A DNA stretch of 64,000 bases from Mycolicibacterium neoaurum VKM Ac-1815D (GCF_000317305.3 NC_023036.2:4526001-4590000); one strand, 5' to 3'; counted from the stretch's first letter, positions 1 through 8,383 are shown. The notes: generated from the sequence alone by a model not told the origin. Made by a program: numbers and translations.

Positions 1-62
1 GCCAACAGGTACAACCCGAGCCACCAGCTGAGTGCGAAGACGACCGCCGACAGCCCCGACAT
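1..62 (-). CDS. N-terminus of a membrane protein (partial, runs off the left edge)
   Basis: On the minus strand an ATG at 62-60 opens a frame that stays open to the window edge and begins MSGLSAVVFALSWWLGLYLL. This is a typical first membrane segment. It starts five bases after the stop of the prenyl synthase gene, so it is probably the next gene of the same transcript. Only about 20 residues are visible and no family can be assigned. The LGLYLL ending resembles the start of some multi-span sensor kinases, but that is a guess. Confidence 0.45.
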   Translation of the reverse strand, partial: MSGLSAVVFALSWWLGLYLL

Positions 63-67
63 CGCTG

Positions 68-874
68 CTACAACCCGTGCCTGCGGTGCCGATTGGTGTA
101 GTCGCGCAACGCGCGCAAAAAGTCGACCCGTCGGAAGGCTGGCCAGTGCGCCTCGGTGAACCACATCTCCGAGTAGGCGCTCTGCCACAACAGGAATCCG
201 GAGAGTCGTTGCTCACCAGAGGTTCTGATGACCAGGTCCGGATCGGGCTGGCCCGAGGTGTAGAGGTTCTCCGAGATCGCGTCGACGGTGACCGATTCGA
301 TCAGCTGCTCGGCGGTGGCGCCGTTGGCCAGTTCCTTGCTGAGCAGTCCGCGCACCGCGTCGACGATCTCCTGCCGACCGCCGTAGCCGACGGCGACGTT
401 GACCTGCAGCACTCCGGGGCCGGCGGCGCCGGTGCTGCCCACCGTCCGTTCCGTCGCCTCACGCAGCCGCCGGGCCGGTTCCTCGCCGAGCAACTCCAGG
501 TCACCGACCGTGCGTACGCTCCAACGGTTTTCGGGCGCGCAGATCTGTTCGACGATATCGGTGATGATCTCGATGAGCGCCGCCAACTCGTCGGGGTCGC
601 GTTGCAGGTTCTCCGTGGACAGCAGATAGACCGTCGTCAGCTCGATGCCGGCGGCCTGGCACCAGCGCAGCATCTCGGCGATCTTGGCCGCGCCCCTGCG
701 GTATCCGTAGCTGACATCGTCGAAGCCCGCATCGCGTGCCCAACGGCGATTTCCGTCACACAACACCGCGATGTGACGTGGGAGTTCGGACCGGGACTGC
801 GCCAATTCGCGGCGCAACCGCATTTCATACAGCCGGTAGGCCGGCTCCTTGAGTCGCGGCGGAATGATCTCCAC
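68..874 (-). CDS. Short-chain Z-isoprenyl diphosphate synthase (Rv1086-like)
   Basis: A cis-prenyltransferase of 268 aa that condenses isopentenyl diphosphate with an allylic primer. In M. tuberculosis the Rv1086 type makes Z,E-farnesyl diphosphate, the precursor of decaprenyl phosphate for cell-wall assembly. The family signature HIAVLCDGNRRWAR (catalytic Asp in DGNRRW) is near residue 35, and the C-terminal block DLVIRTSGEQRLSGFLLWQ binds the diphosphate. The GTG start gives MEIIPPRLKEP, as in Rv1086, and the length is normal. It is divergent from the PAQR gene, as Rv1086 is from Rv1085c. The symbol uppS is left out because mycobacteria also carry the longer-chain enzyme (Rv2361c). Confidence 0.93.
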   Translation of the reverse strand: MEIIPPRLKEPAYRLYEMRLRRELAQSRSELPRHIAVLCDGNRRWARDAGFDDVSYGYRRGAAKIAEMLRWCQAAGIELTTVYLLSTENLQRDPDELAALIEIITDIVEQICAPENRWSVRTVGDLELLGEEPARRLREATERTVGSTGAAGPGVLQVNVAVGYGGRQEIVDAVRGLLSKELANGATAEQLIESVTVDAISENLYTSGQPDPDLVIRTSGEQRLSGFLLWQSAYSEMWFTEAHWPAFRRVDFLRALRDYTNRHRRHGL

Positions 875-930
875 AGCGATCCAGACTACTGTGATCCTGG
901 CCCAGGTCTAAGCCACTCAGCGGAGGTGAG

Positions 931-1668
931 ATGTCCACGCCCATCGATTCCGGCCGGCCCTACCGGTCGGCGGCGGCGCATTCCGCGGAGGATCTACCCG
1001 AGGCACTCGCCGACGGTGTCGCGCAGTTCCTCGGCCGCCCGCGCGCCCGCGGCTGGATTCACGTCTACTCCGCGGTCGTGGCATTCATCGCAGGCGCCGC
1101 GCTGGTGGCGGTGTCATGGTCGGCGGAGTCCACCCGCGCCGGAGTGGCCACACTGATCTACACGTTCACCATCGTGGCGATGTTCGCCGTCAGCGGTACC
1201 TATCACCGGGTGACCTGGCAGTCGGTCAAGGCGCGCACCTGGATGAAACGCCTCGACCATTCGATGATCTTCATCTTCATCGCCGGCAGCTACACGCCGT
1301 TCGCCCTGCTGGCACTGCCCTCGCAGAAGGGCATGGTGCTGTTCTGGATCGTCTGGGGCGGGGCCATCGCCGGTGTGCTGCTGAAGATGTTCTGGCCGTC
1401 GGCGCCGCGGTGGCTCGGGGTGCCGCTCTACATCCTGCTGGGCTGGGTGGCCGCGTGGTTCATCGGGCCGATCATGGACGGGGCCGGCGTGGCCGCGGTG
1501 GTACTGCTGATCGTCGGCGGGGCGTTCTATTCGGTCGGTGGCGTGCTCTACGCACTCAAATGGCCCAACCCGTGGCCGGCGACATTCGGCCATCACGAGT
1601 TCTTCCACGCCTGCACCGCGGTCGCGGCGGTATGCCACTACATCGCGATGTGGTTCGCGGTCTTCTGA
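931..1668 (+). CDS. PAQR-family membrane protein, hemolysin III homolog (Rv1085c-like)
   Basis: An integral membrane protein of 245 aa with about seven hydrophobic segments after a roughly 45-residue cytoplasmic leader. The motifs expected of the family are present: YHRVTW after segment 2, LDHSMIFIFIAGSYTPF, and GHHEFFHACTAVAA near the C-terminus. Their conserved His residues form the metal site of PAQR/HlyIII proteins. The ATG follows a strong ribosome site (GGAGGTGAG). The gene is divergent from the prenyl synthase. The physiological role in mycobacteria is unclear; the family name comes from a Bacillus hemolysin, but the fold is that of ceramidase-like receptors. Confidence 0.9.
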   Translation: MSTPIDSGRPYRSAAAHSAEDLPEALADGVAQFLGRPRARGWIHVYSAVVAFIAGAALVAVSWSAESTRAGVATLIYTFTIVAMFAVSGTYHRVTWQSVKARTWMKRLDHSMIFIFIAGSYTPFALLALPSQKGMVLFWIVWGGAIAGVLLKMFWPSAPRWLGVPLYILLGWVAAWFIGPIMDGAGVAAVVLLIVGGAFYSVGGVLYALKWPNPWPATFGHHEFFHACTAVAAVCHYIAMWFAVF

Positions 1669-1701
1669 TTCCTGCTCGTCACGTTCCCGGTGGGAGAAGG
1701 G

Positions 1702-2070
1702 TCAGAGCTGGGTGATGTTCGCCGGACCCCAGTAGGCCTTCATCGAGGTGATCAGGCCCTCGCCGTTGAAGGTCATGACCTCGATGGGTTCGATGCGCAT
1801 CGCCCCGCCGACGGTGATGGCGAAGACGAACGCGGCCTCGGTCCCACCGGCGCGGAACGACAACAGCTCGGTCGAGATCTCGGCGCCCTGCACGTTCTTG
1901 TAGAAGCCGGCGATGGCCTGCCGTCCGATGTGCACCTCACCGCCGCCCACCGGATCCTCCAGCGTGGCGTCCTCGGCGTAGAGGGCGGCGACATCGTCGG
2001 CGCTACCGCCGGAGACCGTGTCCAGATAGCGCTGGACGAAACCCTGCAAGGCATCAGGCTCGAAGCTCAT
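1702..2070 (-). CDS. Ketosteroid isomerase-like (NTF2 fold) protein
   Basis: A 122-aa cone-shaped alpha/beta protein that aligns along its full length with bacterial delta5-3-ketosteroid isomerase. Tyr15 (QRYLDTV) and Asp39 (LEDPVGG) match the catalytic Tyr14 and Asp38 of the Comamonas enzyme. At the place of Asp99 there is Glu97 (EPIEVM), a conservative change. The start was set at MSFEPDAL rather than at an upstream frame opening because the homologous region begins there. It lies 11 bases after the YyaL-type gene and is probably the last gene of the mca operon. It could serve sterol degradation or be a divergent NTF2-like enzyme. Confidence 0.82.
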   Translation of the reverse strand: MSFEPDALQGFVQRYLDTVSGGSADDVAALYAEDATLEDPVGGGEVHIGRQAIAGFYKNVQGAEISTELLSFRAGGTEAAFVFAITVGGAMRIEPIEVMTFNGEGLITSMKAYWGPANITQL

Positions 2071-2081
2071 GACCGGCCACG

Positions 2082-4070
2082 CTACACGGCACGCCGCAGC
2101 GCGGTATCGAGATCTTCCACTGTGCGGACCGGCAGGTCGCACACCCGGCCGCGACAGACATAGGCCGCATCGCGACCACCCACCCGGTCCCGGCCGCGCA
2201 ACAGTTCACCGGAGTCCGGCTCGCCGCCGACGACCACCGCCCCACCCGGCGCGAGCATCCGCGCGGCGGCCAGCAGATCCGAGTCGGCGGGGTCGCAGGC
2301 CACCGCGATCTGGATCGGGCCGCGCACGGCGGCCTCGGCCAGCGCCAACCAATGCCCGCCCGAGCGCGGTGCCTTCGCCAACACCGTGACCCCGGCGGCC
2401 AGCGTGGCGTCGGCGGCCGTGCGATAGCGCGGATCGGCATTCAGGTGTGCGACGAGCTGCAGCGCTTCGGCGGCCGCGGAGGCACCTGCCGGGGTCGCAC
2501 CGTCGATCAGGTCGGCCGGGCGCAGCACCAACGCCTCCGCGTCGTCGGCGGTGTCGAACCAATGGCCCGGTCGTTGCGGATCGGCGAAATGGTCCAGCGC
2601 GGTGTCGATCAGTCCGGTGGCCGCGGTGAGCCAGGACTGTTCACCGGTCTGCTGGTACACGGCGCACAACGCGGACGCCAGCGCCGCGTAGTCCTCCAGG
2701 ATGGCCGCGCTGTCACCGACCACACCGCCGAGGCTGGCCCGCCGCAGCCGACCGTCGACCAGGTGCAACCGCAACAATTCGCGCGCACACGTGATGGCCG
2801 CTTCGAGGTATTCGCGGCGACCGAGCGCCACCGAGGCCTCGATGAGCGCGGTGATCGCCAGCCCGTTCCATGCCGTCACCGCCTTGTCATCACGCGCGGG
2901 TTGGGGCCGCTGCGACCGCGCCGCCAGCAGCGCCGCGCGCACCCGCTCATGACGGGCCCAGTCGTCGGGATCGGCCCGCAGCTGCAGCACCGAACTCCCC
3001 CGCTCGAACGTGCCCGCCTCGGTGACACCGAAAAGTGCTGCGGCCCAGTCGGCATCGGCTCCGAGCACCTCGCCGAACTCGGCAGGCGTCCAGGCGTAGG
3101 TCAGGCCTTCGACGCCGCCGGCGTCGGCATCCAGGGACGAGGCGAACAAACCGTCCGCGCCGAGACCGTCGATGATGAACCTGGCGGTCTCGTCGGTGAC
3201 CCTGCGCGCCAACGCATCCGCGTTGCGACGGGCCCAATGCGCGTAGAAGCGCAACAGCAATGCGTTGTCGTACAACATCTTCTCGAAATGCGGAACCACC
3301 CAGGCCGCGTCGACGCTGTACCGCGCGAACCCACCGGCCAGCTGATCGTAGATGCCGCCGCGCGCCATCGCCTCGCCGATGCGCTGCACCGTGGCCAGCG
3401 CATCGGCCGACCCGGTCCGTTCGTGGTGTCGCAGCAATGCCTCCAGCGTCATCGATGGTGGGAACTTCGGTGCCTGCCCGAAGCCCCCGCGCTCGACGTC
3501 CTCATCGCGCAGCACCGCGGCGACCGCGTCATCGCACAACCGGGCGTCGGGCGCCGAATCGGAGCCCGGTAGCCCCAGGTTGATCGCGCGGAGCTCACCG
3601 GCGATCTCGTCGGATGCCCGCTCCACCTCGTCGCGGCGCTGCCGCCAGGTTTCCCGGACCGCCGAGATCAGCTGCAGGAAACCGTCTTTCGGGTAATAGG
3701 TACCACAGAAGAACGGCCGGCCATCCGGGGTGAGGAAGCATGTCATCGGCCAGCCACCCTGACCGGTCATTGCGACGGTCGCGCTCATGTAGACGGCGTC
3801 GAGGTCAGGACGCTCTTCGCGATCGACCTTGATGCAGACGAAGTCGTCGTTGAGCGCCGCCGCCACCTCGGGGTCGGCGAAGGATTCGTGCGCCATCACG
3901 TGGCACCAGTGACATGCCGCGTAGCCGATCGACAGCAGGATCGGCACATCGCGCTCGACCGCCTCGGCCAGCGCGGCCGGCGTCCACTGCTGCCAGTGCA
4001 CCGGGTTGTCGGCATGCTGACGCAGATACGGGCTGATCGCCTCGCCCAGGACGTTAATCCTTGGCGTCAC
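2082..4070 (-). CDS. Thioredoxin-domain YyaL/SSP411 family protein (Rv1084-like)
   Basis: A 662-aa protein of the DUF255 family (human homolog SPATA20). The N-terminal ~160 residues form a thioredoxin fold with the redox motif C53-H-W-C56 inside GYAACHWCHVMAHESF. The rest is an (alpha/alpha) barrel like that of N-acylglucosamine 2-epimerase, with the family block WNGLAITALIEA. The GTG start gives the usual N-terminus with SPYLRQHADNPVHWQ and overlaps the end of the small membrane gene by 17 bases, which implies translational coupling. Its presence beside mca suggests a redox or thiol-related role, but the biochemical function of the family is unknown. Confidence 0.9.
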   Translation of the reverse strand: MTPRINVLGEAISPYLRQHADNPVHWQQWTPAALAEAVERDVPILLSIGYAACHWCHVMAHESFADPEVAAALNDDFVCIKVDREERPDLDAVYMSATVAMTGQGGWPMTCFLTPDGRPFFCGTYYPKDGFLQLISAVRETWRQRRDEVERASDEIAGELRAINLGLPGSDSAPDARLCDDAVAAVLRDEDVERGGFGQAPKFPPSMTLEALLRHHERTGSADALATVQRIGEAMARGGIYDQLAGGFARYSVDAAWVVPHFEKMLYDNALLLRFYAHWARRNADALARRVTDETARFIIDGLGADGLFASSLDADAGGVEGLTYAWTPAEFGEVLGADADWAAALFGVTEAGTFERGSSVLQLRADPDDWARHERVRAALLAARSQRPQPARDDKAVTAWNGLAITALIEASVALGRREYLEAAITCARELLRLHLVDGRLRRASLGGVVGDSAAILEDYAALASALCAVYQQTGEQSWLTAATGLIDTALDHFADPQRPGHWFDTADDAEALVLRPADLIDGATPAGASAAAEALQLVAHLNADPRYRTAADATLAAGVTVLAKAPRSGGHWLALAEAAVRGPIQIAVACDPADSDLLAAARMLAPGGAVVVGGEPDSGELLRGRDRVGGRDAAYVCRGRVCDLPVRTVEDLDTALRRAV

Positions 4071-4314
4071 CCTTGAACTCGTTCGTCGTGCCCTCGTCGA
4101 CGGCCTGGTCCGGCTCGGGGTGATCGGGGTCGAACGACTCCGGCAACCGCTTGAGGTGCCGGTTCATCGAGAACACCAGCGCGAAGGTGCCGACCAGCAG
4201 CACGATCAGCACCAACAGGCCGACGGGGCTGGCCTTGCCGAAATCGGGTCCGGTCTGGCGGGGCCCGCCGTCTTCGGCGAGCAGGGTGGCGGCGATCAAA
4301 ATCAGGTCGGTCAT
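4054..4314 (-). CDS. Small membrane protein (Rv1083-like)
   Basis: An 86-aa protein with two hydrophobic stretches: MTDLILIAATLLA at the start and VGLLVLIVLLVGTFALVFSMN in the middle. A charged tail rich in Asp, Glu and Pro follows. The start codon overlaps the stop of mca (ATGA), and its own end overlaps the next gene, so the three are clearly cotranscribed. It matches the position and size of Rv1083 in M. tuberculosis. No function is known; co-occurrence with mca suggests an accessory role in the same operon. Confidence 0.85.
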   Translation of the reverse strand: MTDLILIAATLLAEDGGPRQTGPDFGKASPVGLLVLIVLLVGTFALVFSMNRHLKRLPESFDPDHPEPDQAVDEGTTNEFKGDAKD

Positions 4315-5177
4315 GGCTCGATTCCGGCGAACAGATCGGTTTCGGGCAGCTGCACCGGAACCCTGGACCGCGCGAGCTCGAACTCCTCGGTGGGCCAGAG
4401 CCGTTGCTGCCACTCCATGGGCGTGGTGAAGAAGAAACTCTTGGGGTCGATCTGCGTGGCGTGGGCCAGCAGGGCGTCGTCACGCTGGGCGAAGTACTTG
4501 GCGCACTCGATGCGGGTGGTCACCCGCTTCTCGATGCTGTCCTCCTCGGCGTCCCAGCTCTCCAGCCACTTGGCGAAGGGGCCTTCCTGGCCGTGGTGGG
4601 CGAACTCGTCCTGCAGCACCTGCATGCGTTGCCGCAGGAAGCCGTGGTTGTAGTACAGCTTGGACACCGCCCAGGGTTCCCCGGCGTCGGGGTACCGGAC
4701 GTGGTCGGCGGCCGCCTCGTAGGCCGCGACGGACACCTCGTGGCAACGAATGTGGTCCGGGTGCGGGTAACCACCGTTCTCGTCATAGGTGGTCAGCACG
4801 TGGGGCCTGAACTCGCGGATCACCCGAACAAGCCGCTCGACGGGCTCCTCGAGCGGCACCAGGGCGAAGCAGCCCTCCGGCAGCGGCGGCAGCGGGTCGC
4901 CCTCCGGCAGCCCAGAGTCGACGAAGCCCAGCCAGTGGTGCTCGACGCCGAGGATCTGCGCGGCACGCGCCATCTCGTCGCGGCGCACCTCGTGGATACG
5001 GCCGTGTACCTCGGGGATGTCCATCGCCGGGTTGAGGATGTCACCCCGTTCACCACCGGTCAGGGTCACCACCATCACTCTGGCGCCCTCATCGGCGTAG
5101 CGCGCGGTCGTCGCCGCACCCTTGCTGGACTCATCGTCGGGGTGGGCGTGCACCGCCATCAAACGCAATTCAGTCAT
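4311..5177 (-). CDS. mca: Mycothiol S-conjugate amidase
   Basis: A 288-aa zinc amidase of the LmbE/PIG-L fold. It cleaves mycothiol S-conjugates of toxins and antibiotics to a mercapturic acid, which is exported, and GlcN-Ins, which is recycled. The metal motif AHPDDE is at residues 11-16 (ligands His12 and Asp15), and the third ligand is in YPHPDHIRCHE near residue 140. The Lys in the PKSFFFTTP segment and the total length favour Mca over the deacetylase MshB. It is the first gene of an operon with Rv1083-, Rv1084- and KSI-like genes and diverges from the DUF4307 gene, as Rv1082 does from Rv1081c. Confidence 0.95.
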   Translation of the reverse strand: MTELRLMAVHAHPDDESSKGAATTARYADEGARVMVVTLTGGERGDILNPAMDIPEVHGRIHEVRRDEMARAAQILGVEHHWLGFVDSGLPEGDPLPPLPEGCFALVPLEEPVERLVRVIREFRPHVLTTYDENGGYPHPDHIRCHEVSVAAYEAAADHVRYPDAGEPWAVSKLYYNHGFLRQRMQVLQDEFAHHGQEGPFAKWLESWDAEEDSIEKRVTTRIECAKYFAQRDDALLAHATQIDPKSFFFTTPMEWQQRLWPTEEFELARSRVPVQLPETDLFAGIEP

Positions 5178-5224
5178 CGTGTCTCTTCAACGAAGGCGTC
5201 CCTCTCGCTTATGCCCACGCCCCC

Positions 5225-5230
5225 TATAGT
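5225..5230 (+). promoter_or_regulatory. Candidate -10 element for the DUF4307 gene
   Basis: TATAGT matches the mycobacterial SigA -10 pattern TANNNT. It lies 44 bases upstream of the TTG start proposed for the DUF4307 protein but downstream of an in-frame ATG at 5211. If it is the true promoter, the ATG at 5211 cannot be the start. Confidence 0.4.
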
Positions 5231-5273
5231 TCCAGGTCTAAGAGAAGCCACCGACCGACGGGCACCCAAAACC

Positions 5274-5699
5274 TTGACCATCGAGCGTCCCACCGCCCGC
5301 TACGGGCGCCAGAAGCTGTCCCGCAACGGCAGGCGTGGGCTGGTGATCGGCCTGTTTCTGCTGATAGTGGCGGTCGGGGTGGGCATCGCGATCATCGCCT
5401 TCCAGCGCTTCGGCACCGCCGACGCCAAGGGTGAACTCAGCGGGTATCGGCTGATCGACGACCAGACCGTCGCCGTGACCATCACCGTGACGCGGGCGGA
5501 TCCTTCGGTGCCCGCGGTCTGCATCGTGCGCGCACGCTCCATCGACGGCGCCGAAACCGGGCGCCGCGAGATCCTGGTGCCGCCCTCGACCGCCGATTCG
5601 GTGGTGATCGACGCCGAGGTCAAGTCGACGAAGCCGCCGGTGGTGGGCGATATCTACGGGTGTGGGATCGACGTTCCGGGGTATCTCGTAGCTCCCTGA
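5274..5699 (+). CDS. DUF4307 membrane-anchored protein (Rv1081c-like)
   Basis: The protein starts MTIERPTARYGRQKLSR, which fits the short basic N-terminus with RYGR typical of DUF4307. A single membrane segment follows (GLVIGLFLLIVAVGVGIAII) and then an extracytoplasmic beta-rich domain with two Cys (AVCIVRAR and IYGCGID). From the TTG it is 141 aa, the usual family size. An in-frame ATG at 5211 would add 21 residues, but a -10-like TATAGT sits between the two. The function is unknown. It is divergent from mca in mycobacteria generally, so it may share regulation with that operon. Confidence 0.78.
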   Translation: MTIERPTARYGRQKLSRNGRRGLVIGLFLLIVAVGVGIAIIAFQRFGTADAKGELSGYRLIDDQTVAVTITVTRADPSVPAVCIVRARSIDGAETGRREILVPPSTADSVVIDAEVKSTKPPVVGDIYGCGIDVPGYLVAP

Positions 5700-5757
5700 T
5701 CCGCGGGGCACAACCGACGCCGGGCTGCACAAACATGAAAACCCGGCAACGCGGCGG

Positions 5758-5801
5758 TGGTAGGCTGGACTCATACACGGTTCCGCACTGGAGCCGTGTA
5801 T
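5758..5801 (+). promoter_or_regulatory. Candidate greA promoter and 5' leader hairpin
   Basis: TGGTAGGCT at 5758-5766 fits an extended -10 (TGNTANNNT). Transcription would start near 5773, exactly where an inverted repeat begins: ATACACGGTTC (5773-5783) pairs with GAGCCGTGTAT (5791-5801) with one G-U pair. The mRNA would carry a stable hairpin at its extreme 5' end and a leader of about 130 bases before greA. A further ATACACG lies near 5842 in the same leader. Confidence 0.45.
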
Positions 5802-5901
5802 TGCTGCATTTGCGCGCGATCAGCGCCTGCAACAGCGGCGATACACGACCTTTTCACGCGATACGTCGCGGGGGAATGACCAACGACAGGAGCGCGAGGA
5901 C

Positions 5902-6396
5902 ATGACCGATACCCAGGTCACCTGGCTGACCGAAGAGGCCTACGACCGGTTGAAGGCCGAGCTGGATCAGCTGATCGCCAACCGGCCGGTCATCGCCGCC
6001 GAGATCAACGACCGCCGCGAAGAGGGCGACCTGCGCGAGAACGGTGGCTACCACGCCGCCCGTGAAGAGCAGGGCCAGCAGGAAGCACGCATCCGTCAGC
6101 TGCAGGAACTGCTCAACAACGCCAAGGTCGGCGAGGCCCCCAAGCAGTCCGGCGTCGCGCTGCCCGGTTCCGTGGTCAAGGTCTACTACGACGATGACGA
6201 GAAGGACACCGAGACCTTCCTGATCGCCACCCGCCAAGAGGGCGTCAGCGACGGCAAGCTCGAGGTCTACTCCCCGAACTCCCCGCTGGGCAACGCGCTG
6301 ATCGATGCCAAGGTCGGCGAGAGCCGTACCTACACCGTGCCCAGCGGCAAGACCGTCAAGGTCACCCTGATCAGCGCGGAGCCCTACCACGCCTGA
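5902..6396 (+). CDS. greA: Transcription elongation factor GreA
   Basis: A 164-aa factor that enters the secondary channel of RNA polymerase and stimulates cleavage of backtracked transcripts. Residues 1-80 form the antiparallel coiled coil, with the tip motif DRREEGDLRENGGYHAA carrying the acidic Asp and Glu that act in the polymerase active site. Residues 85-164 form the FKBP-like globular domain. The ATG follows a purine-rich CAGGAGCGCGAGGAC. The position after the DUF4307 gene matches Rv1080c next to Rv1081c. An unusual structured leader precedes it. Confidence 0.97.
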   Translation: MTDTQVTWLTEEAYDRLKAELDQLIANRPVIAAEINDRREEGDLRENGGYHAAREEQGQQEARIRQLQELLNNAKVGEAPKQSGVALPGSVVKVYYDDDEKDTETFLIATRQEGVSDGKLEVYSPNSPLGNALIDAKVGESRTYTVPSGKTVKVTLISAEPYHA

Positions 6397-6419
6397 CCCG
6401 TCGGGACGATCGGCTCCAG

Positions 6420-7073
6420 ATGGCCCAGATCGCCGAGGATCTGCTGCTGCTTCTGCTCGACAATGCGGCAGCGCGCCCGGGCATCGAACAACGCCGTAGG
6501 CAACGCGTACTCGCGGCTGCGGTGTTGTTGGACCTGGCCCGCGCCTGCCGGGTCCGACCGTCGGCCGACGGGGATTCCGTCCCCGCCGGTCGCTTGGTCG
6601 CATTGGCCGGCGATGCCGCATTGGACCTGTCGACCGGCCCGGCGTGGACGCTGCTGACGCGGCGACCGCTGAAGGTGGGCGCGGCGGTGGCCAAGCTGAG
6701 CCGCGATGCCGAACAACAGCTGCTCGACCAGCTGGAGCGGGCCGGGCAGATTCAGCGGGTCCCGGTGGGGCCCAAGGAATTCAGTTATCCGCTGCGGACA
6801 CGCGCACGGGTCGGGCCTGCTCGCGAGGCATTGCTGGCGGCCTTGTTCGACCGCAGACCGCCGTCGACGCCGACGGCCGCGGCGATCACGCTGCTGCATG
6901 CCGCAGACGGACTCGGCGCGGTGCTGAGCCTCAACGATCGCGGGTGGCGCTGGGTGCACGCCCGCGCCGGGGAGATCGCCCTGGGCAGCTGGCTCGACGA
7001 ATCACCCTCGGCGCTGCCGGAGATCAATGTCGCGGTGACCGCGGCAGCGCTGCGGCCCGTGCTGCAGTCCTGA
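6420..7073 (+). CDS. GPP34 (GOLPH3/VPS74-like) family protein
   Basis: A 217-aa, largely helical protein. The N-terminus (AEDLLLLLLDNAAARP) is the characteristic GPP34 start, where a cluster of Leu precedes the core helices. VLAAAVLLDLARACRV and the later LRPVLQS end also fit the family. Eukaryotic GOLPH3 binds phosphatidylinositol-4-phosphate; the role of the actinobacterial members is not known, and membrane-lipid binding is inference. It lies 23 bases after greA and is probably read with it. A long palindrome follows its stop. Confidence 0.8.
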   Translation: MAQIAEDLLLLLLDNAAARPGIEQRRRQRVLAAAVLLDLARACRVRPSADGDSVPAGRLVALAGDAALDLSTGPAWTLLTRRPLKVGAAVAKLSRDAEQQLLDQLERAGQIQRVPVGPKEFSYPLRTRARVGPAREALLAALFDRRPPSTPTAAAITLLHAADGLGAVLSLNDRGWRWVHARAGEIALGSWLDESPSALPEINVAVTAAALRPVLQS

Positions 7074-7075
7074 CC

Positions 7076-7135
7076 GCGAGCAGACGCTTCTACCCCCAGA
7101 TTCCCGACGATCCAGGGGTATTTGCGTCTGCTCGC
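7076..7135. terminator. Bidirectional terminator-like palindrome
   Basis: GCGAGCAGACGC (7076-7087) is exactly repeated in reverse complement at 7124-7135, with an inner TACCCC/GGGGTA pair. It lies in the short gap between the convergent GPP34 gene and metB. Palindromes built on GAGCAGACGC are recurrent between convergent mycobacterial genes and are taken to end transcription from both sides. Confidence 0.7.
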
Positions 7136-7147
7136 CGGGGAACCGGA

Positions 7148-8320
7148 CTACCGCAGCGCCTGTTCGATATCGCCGAGCAGGTCGGCGACCTCCTCGATAC
7201 CGACCGACAGGCGCACCAGATCCGCGGGCACCTCCAGCTGGGAGCCTGCAGTCGAGGCGTGCGTCATCGCGCCGGGATGCTCGATCAGCGATTCCACCCC
7301 GCCCAACGATTCAGCGAGAATGAAAATCTCGGTACGGGCGCAGAAATCGCGTGCCGCGGCCACCCCGCCGCGCAGCCGGACCGAGATCATTCCGCCGAAA
7401 CCGGACATCTGCTTGGCCGCGACCTCGTGGTTGGGGTGGCTCGGCAGGCCCGGGTAGAGCACCGAGTCGATGGCCGGATGCTCGGCAAGGAACTCGGCCA
7501 CCTTGGCCGCATTCTCGCTGTGCCGCTGCATGCGCAGCACCAGGGTCTTCAGGCCACGCATGGTCAGGTACGCGTCGAAGGGGCCGGGCACCGCGCCCGC
7601 CCCGTTCTGCAGGAACGCGAACGCCGTGTCGAGCTCCTCGTCGTTGGTCAGCAGCGCGCCGCCGACCACATCGGAATGTCCGCCGATGTACTTCGTGGTG
7701 GAGTGCAGCACGATATCCGCGCCAAGGGTCAACGGCTGCTGCAGCGCCGGAGAAGCGAAGGTGTTGTCCACCAACAGCTTCGCGCCGGCCGTGCGGGAAA
7801 TCTCGGCGATACCCGCAATATCGGCTATCGAGAGCAGCGGGTTGGTCGGTGTCTCGACCCAGATCAACTTGGTCTCGGGCGTCACCGCGGCGGCAACGGC
7901 ATCGAGGTCGGCCAAGGCGACCGGGGTGTAGCGAATCCCCCACTGCGTGAACACCTTGTCGATCAAGCGGAAGGTGCCGCCGTAGGCGTCGTCGGGGATG
8001 ACCACGTGATCACCGGGACGCAGCACCGCGCGCAACGCGCAGTCGGTGGCCGCCATTCCCGAGGCGAAAGCACGGCCGAAATCGGCCTCCTCGACCGCGG
8101 CCAGCGAGGCCTCCAGCGCGGCGCGCGTCGGGTTACCGGTGCGCGCGTACTCGAAGCCGCCGCGCAGTCCCCCGACACCGTCCTGGGCGAAGGTCGAACT
8201 GGCGTAGATCGGGGCGTTGACGGCGCCGGTGGCCGGATCGGGCCGGAAGCCCGCGTGGATCGCCCTGGTCGCCAGACCCTGCCACCGGTGTGCGTCGTGA
8301 GCACTGCGCTGTTCACCCAT
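7148..8320 (-). CDS. metB: Cystathionine gamma-synthase
   Basis: A 390-aa PLP enzyme of the Cys/Met metabolism fold that joins cysteine to an activated homoserine to give cystathionine. Lys210 in HSTTKYIGGHSD forms the Schiff base; YARTGNPTR (residues 58-66) is the neighbouring-subunit phosphate-binding segment, and VDNTFASP holds the Asp that contacts the pyridine nitrogen. The start MGEQRSAHDAHRW was chosen because the frame opening 19 codons upstream has no conserved residues. It sits near cbs, as Rv1079 does near Rv1077, so cysteine and homocysteine can be interconverted by trans-sulfuration. Confidence 0.95.
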   Translation of the reverse strand: MGEQRSAHDAHRWQGLATRAIHAGFRPDPATGAVNAPIYASSTFAQDGVGGLRGGFEYARTGNPTRAALEASLAAVEEADFGRAFASGMAATDCALRAVLRPGDHVVIPDDAYGGTFRLIDKVFTQWGIRYTPVALADLDAVAAAVTPETKLIWVETPTNPLLSIADIAGIAEISRTAGAKLLVDNTFASPALQQPLTLGADIVLHSTTKYIGGHSDVVGGALLTNDEELDTAFAFLQNGAGAVPGPFDAYLTMRGLKTLVLRMQRHSENAAKVAEFLAEHPAIDSVLYPGLPSHPNHEVAAKQMSGFGGMISVRLRGGVAAARDFCARTEIFILAESLGGVESLIEHPGAMTHASTAGSQLEVPADLVRLSVGIEEVADLLGDIEQALR

Positions 8321-8352
8321 GCCGTCCAGGGTAGTGGTGCCCGGACAACAGA

Positions 8353-8383
8353 AACGGGGTGGACCGGTTCGGTCCACCCCGTT
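8353..8383 (-). terminator. Hairpin terminator after the Pro-rich membrane gene
   Basis: AACGGGGTGGACC (8353-8365) and GGTCCACCCCGTT (8371-8383) form a perfect 13-bp stem with a 5-base loop. It lies 18 bases beyond the stop of the gene at 8402-9433 and just upstream of metB, so it likely separates the two transcription units. Confidence 0.7.
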
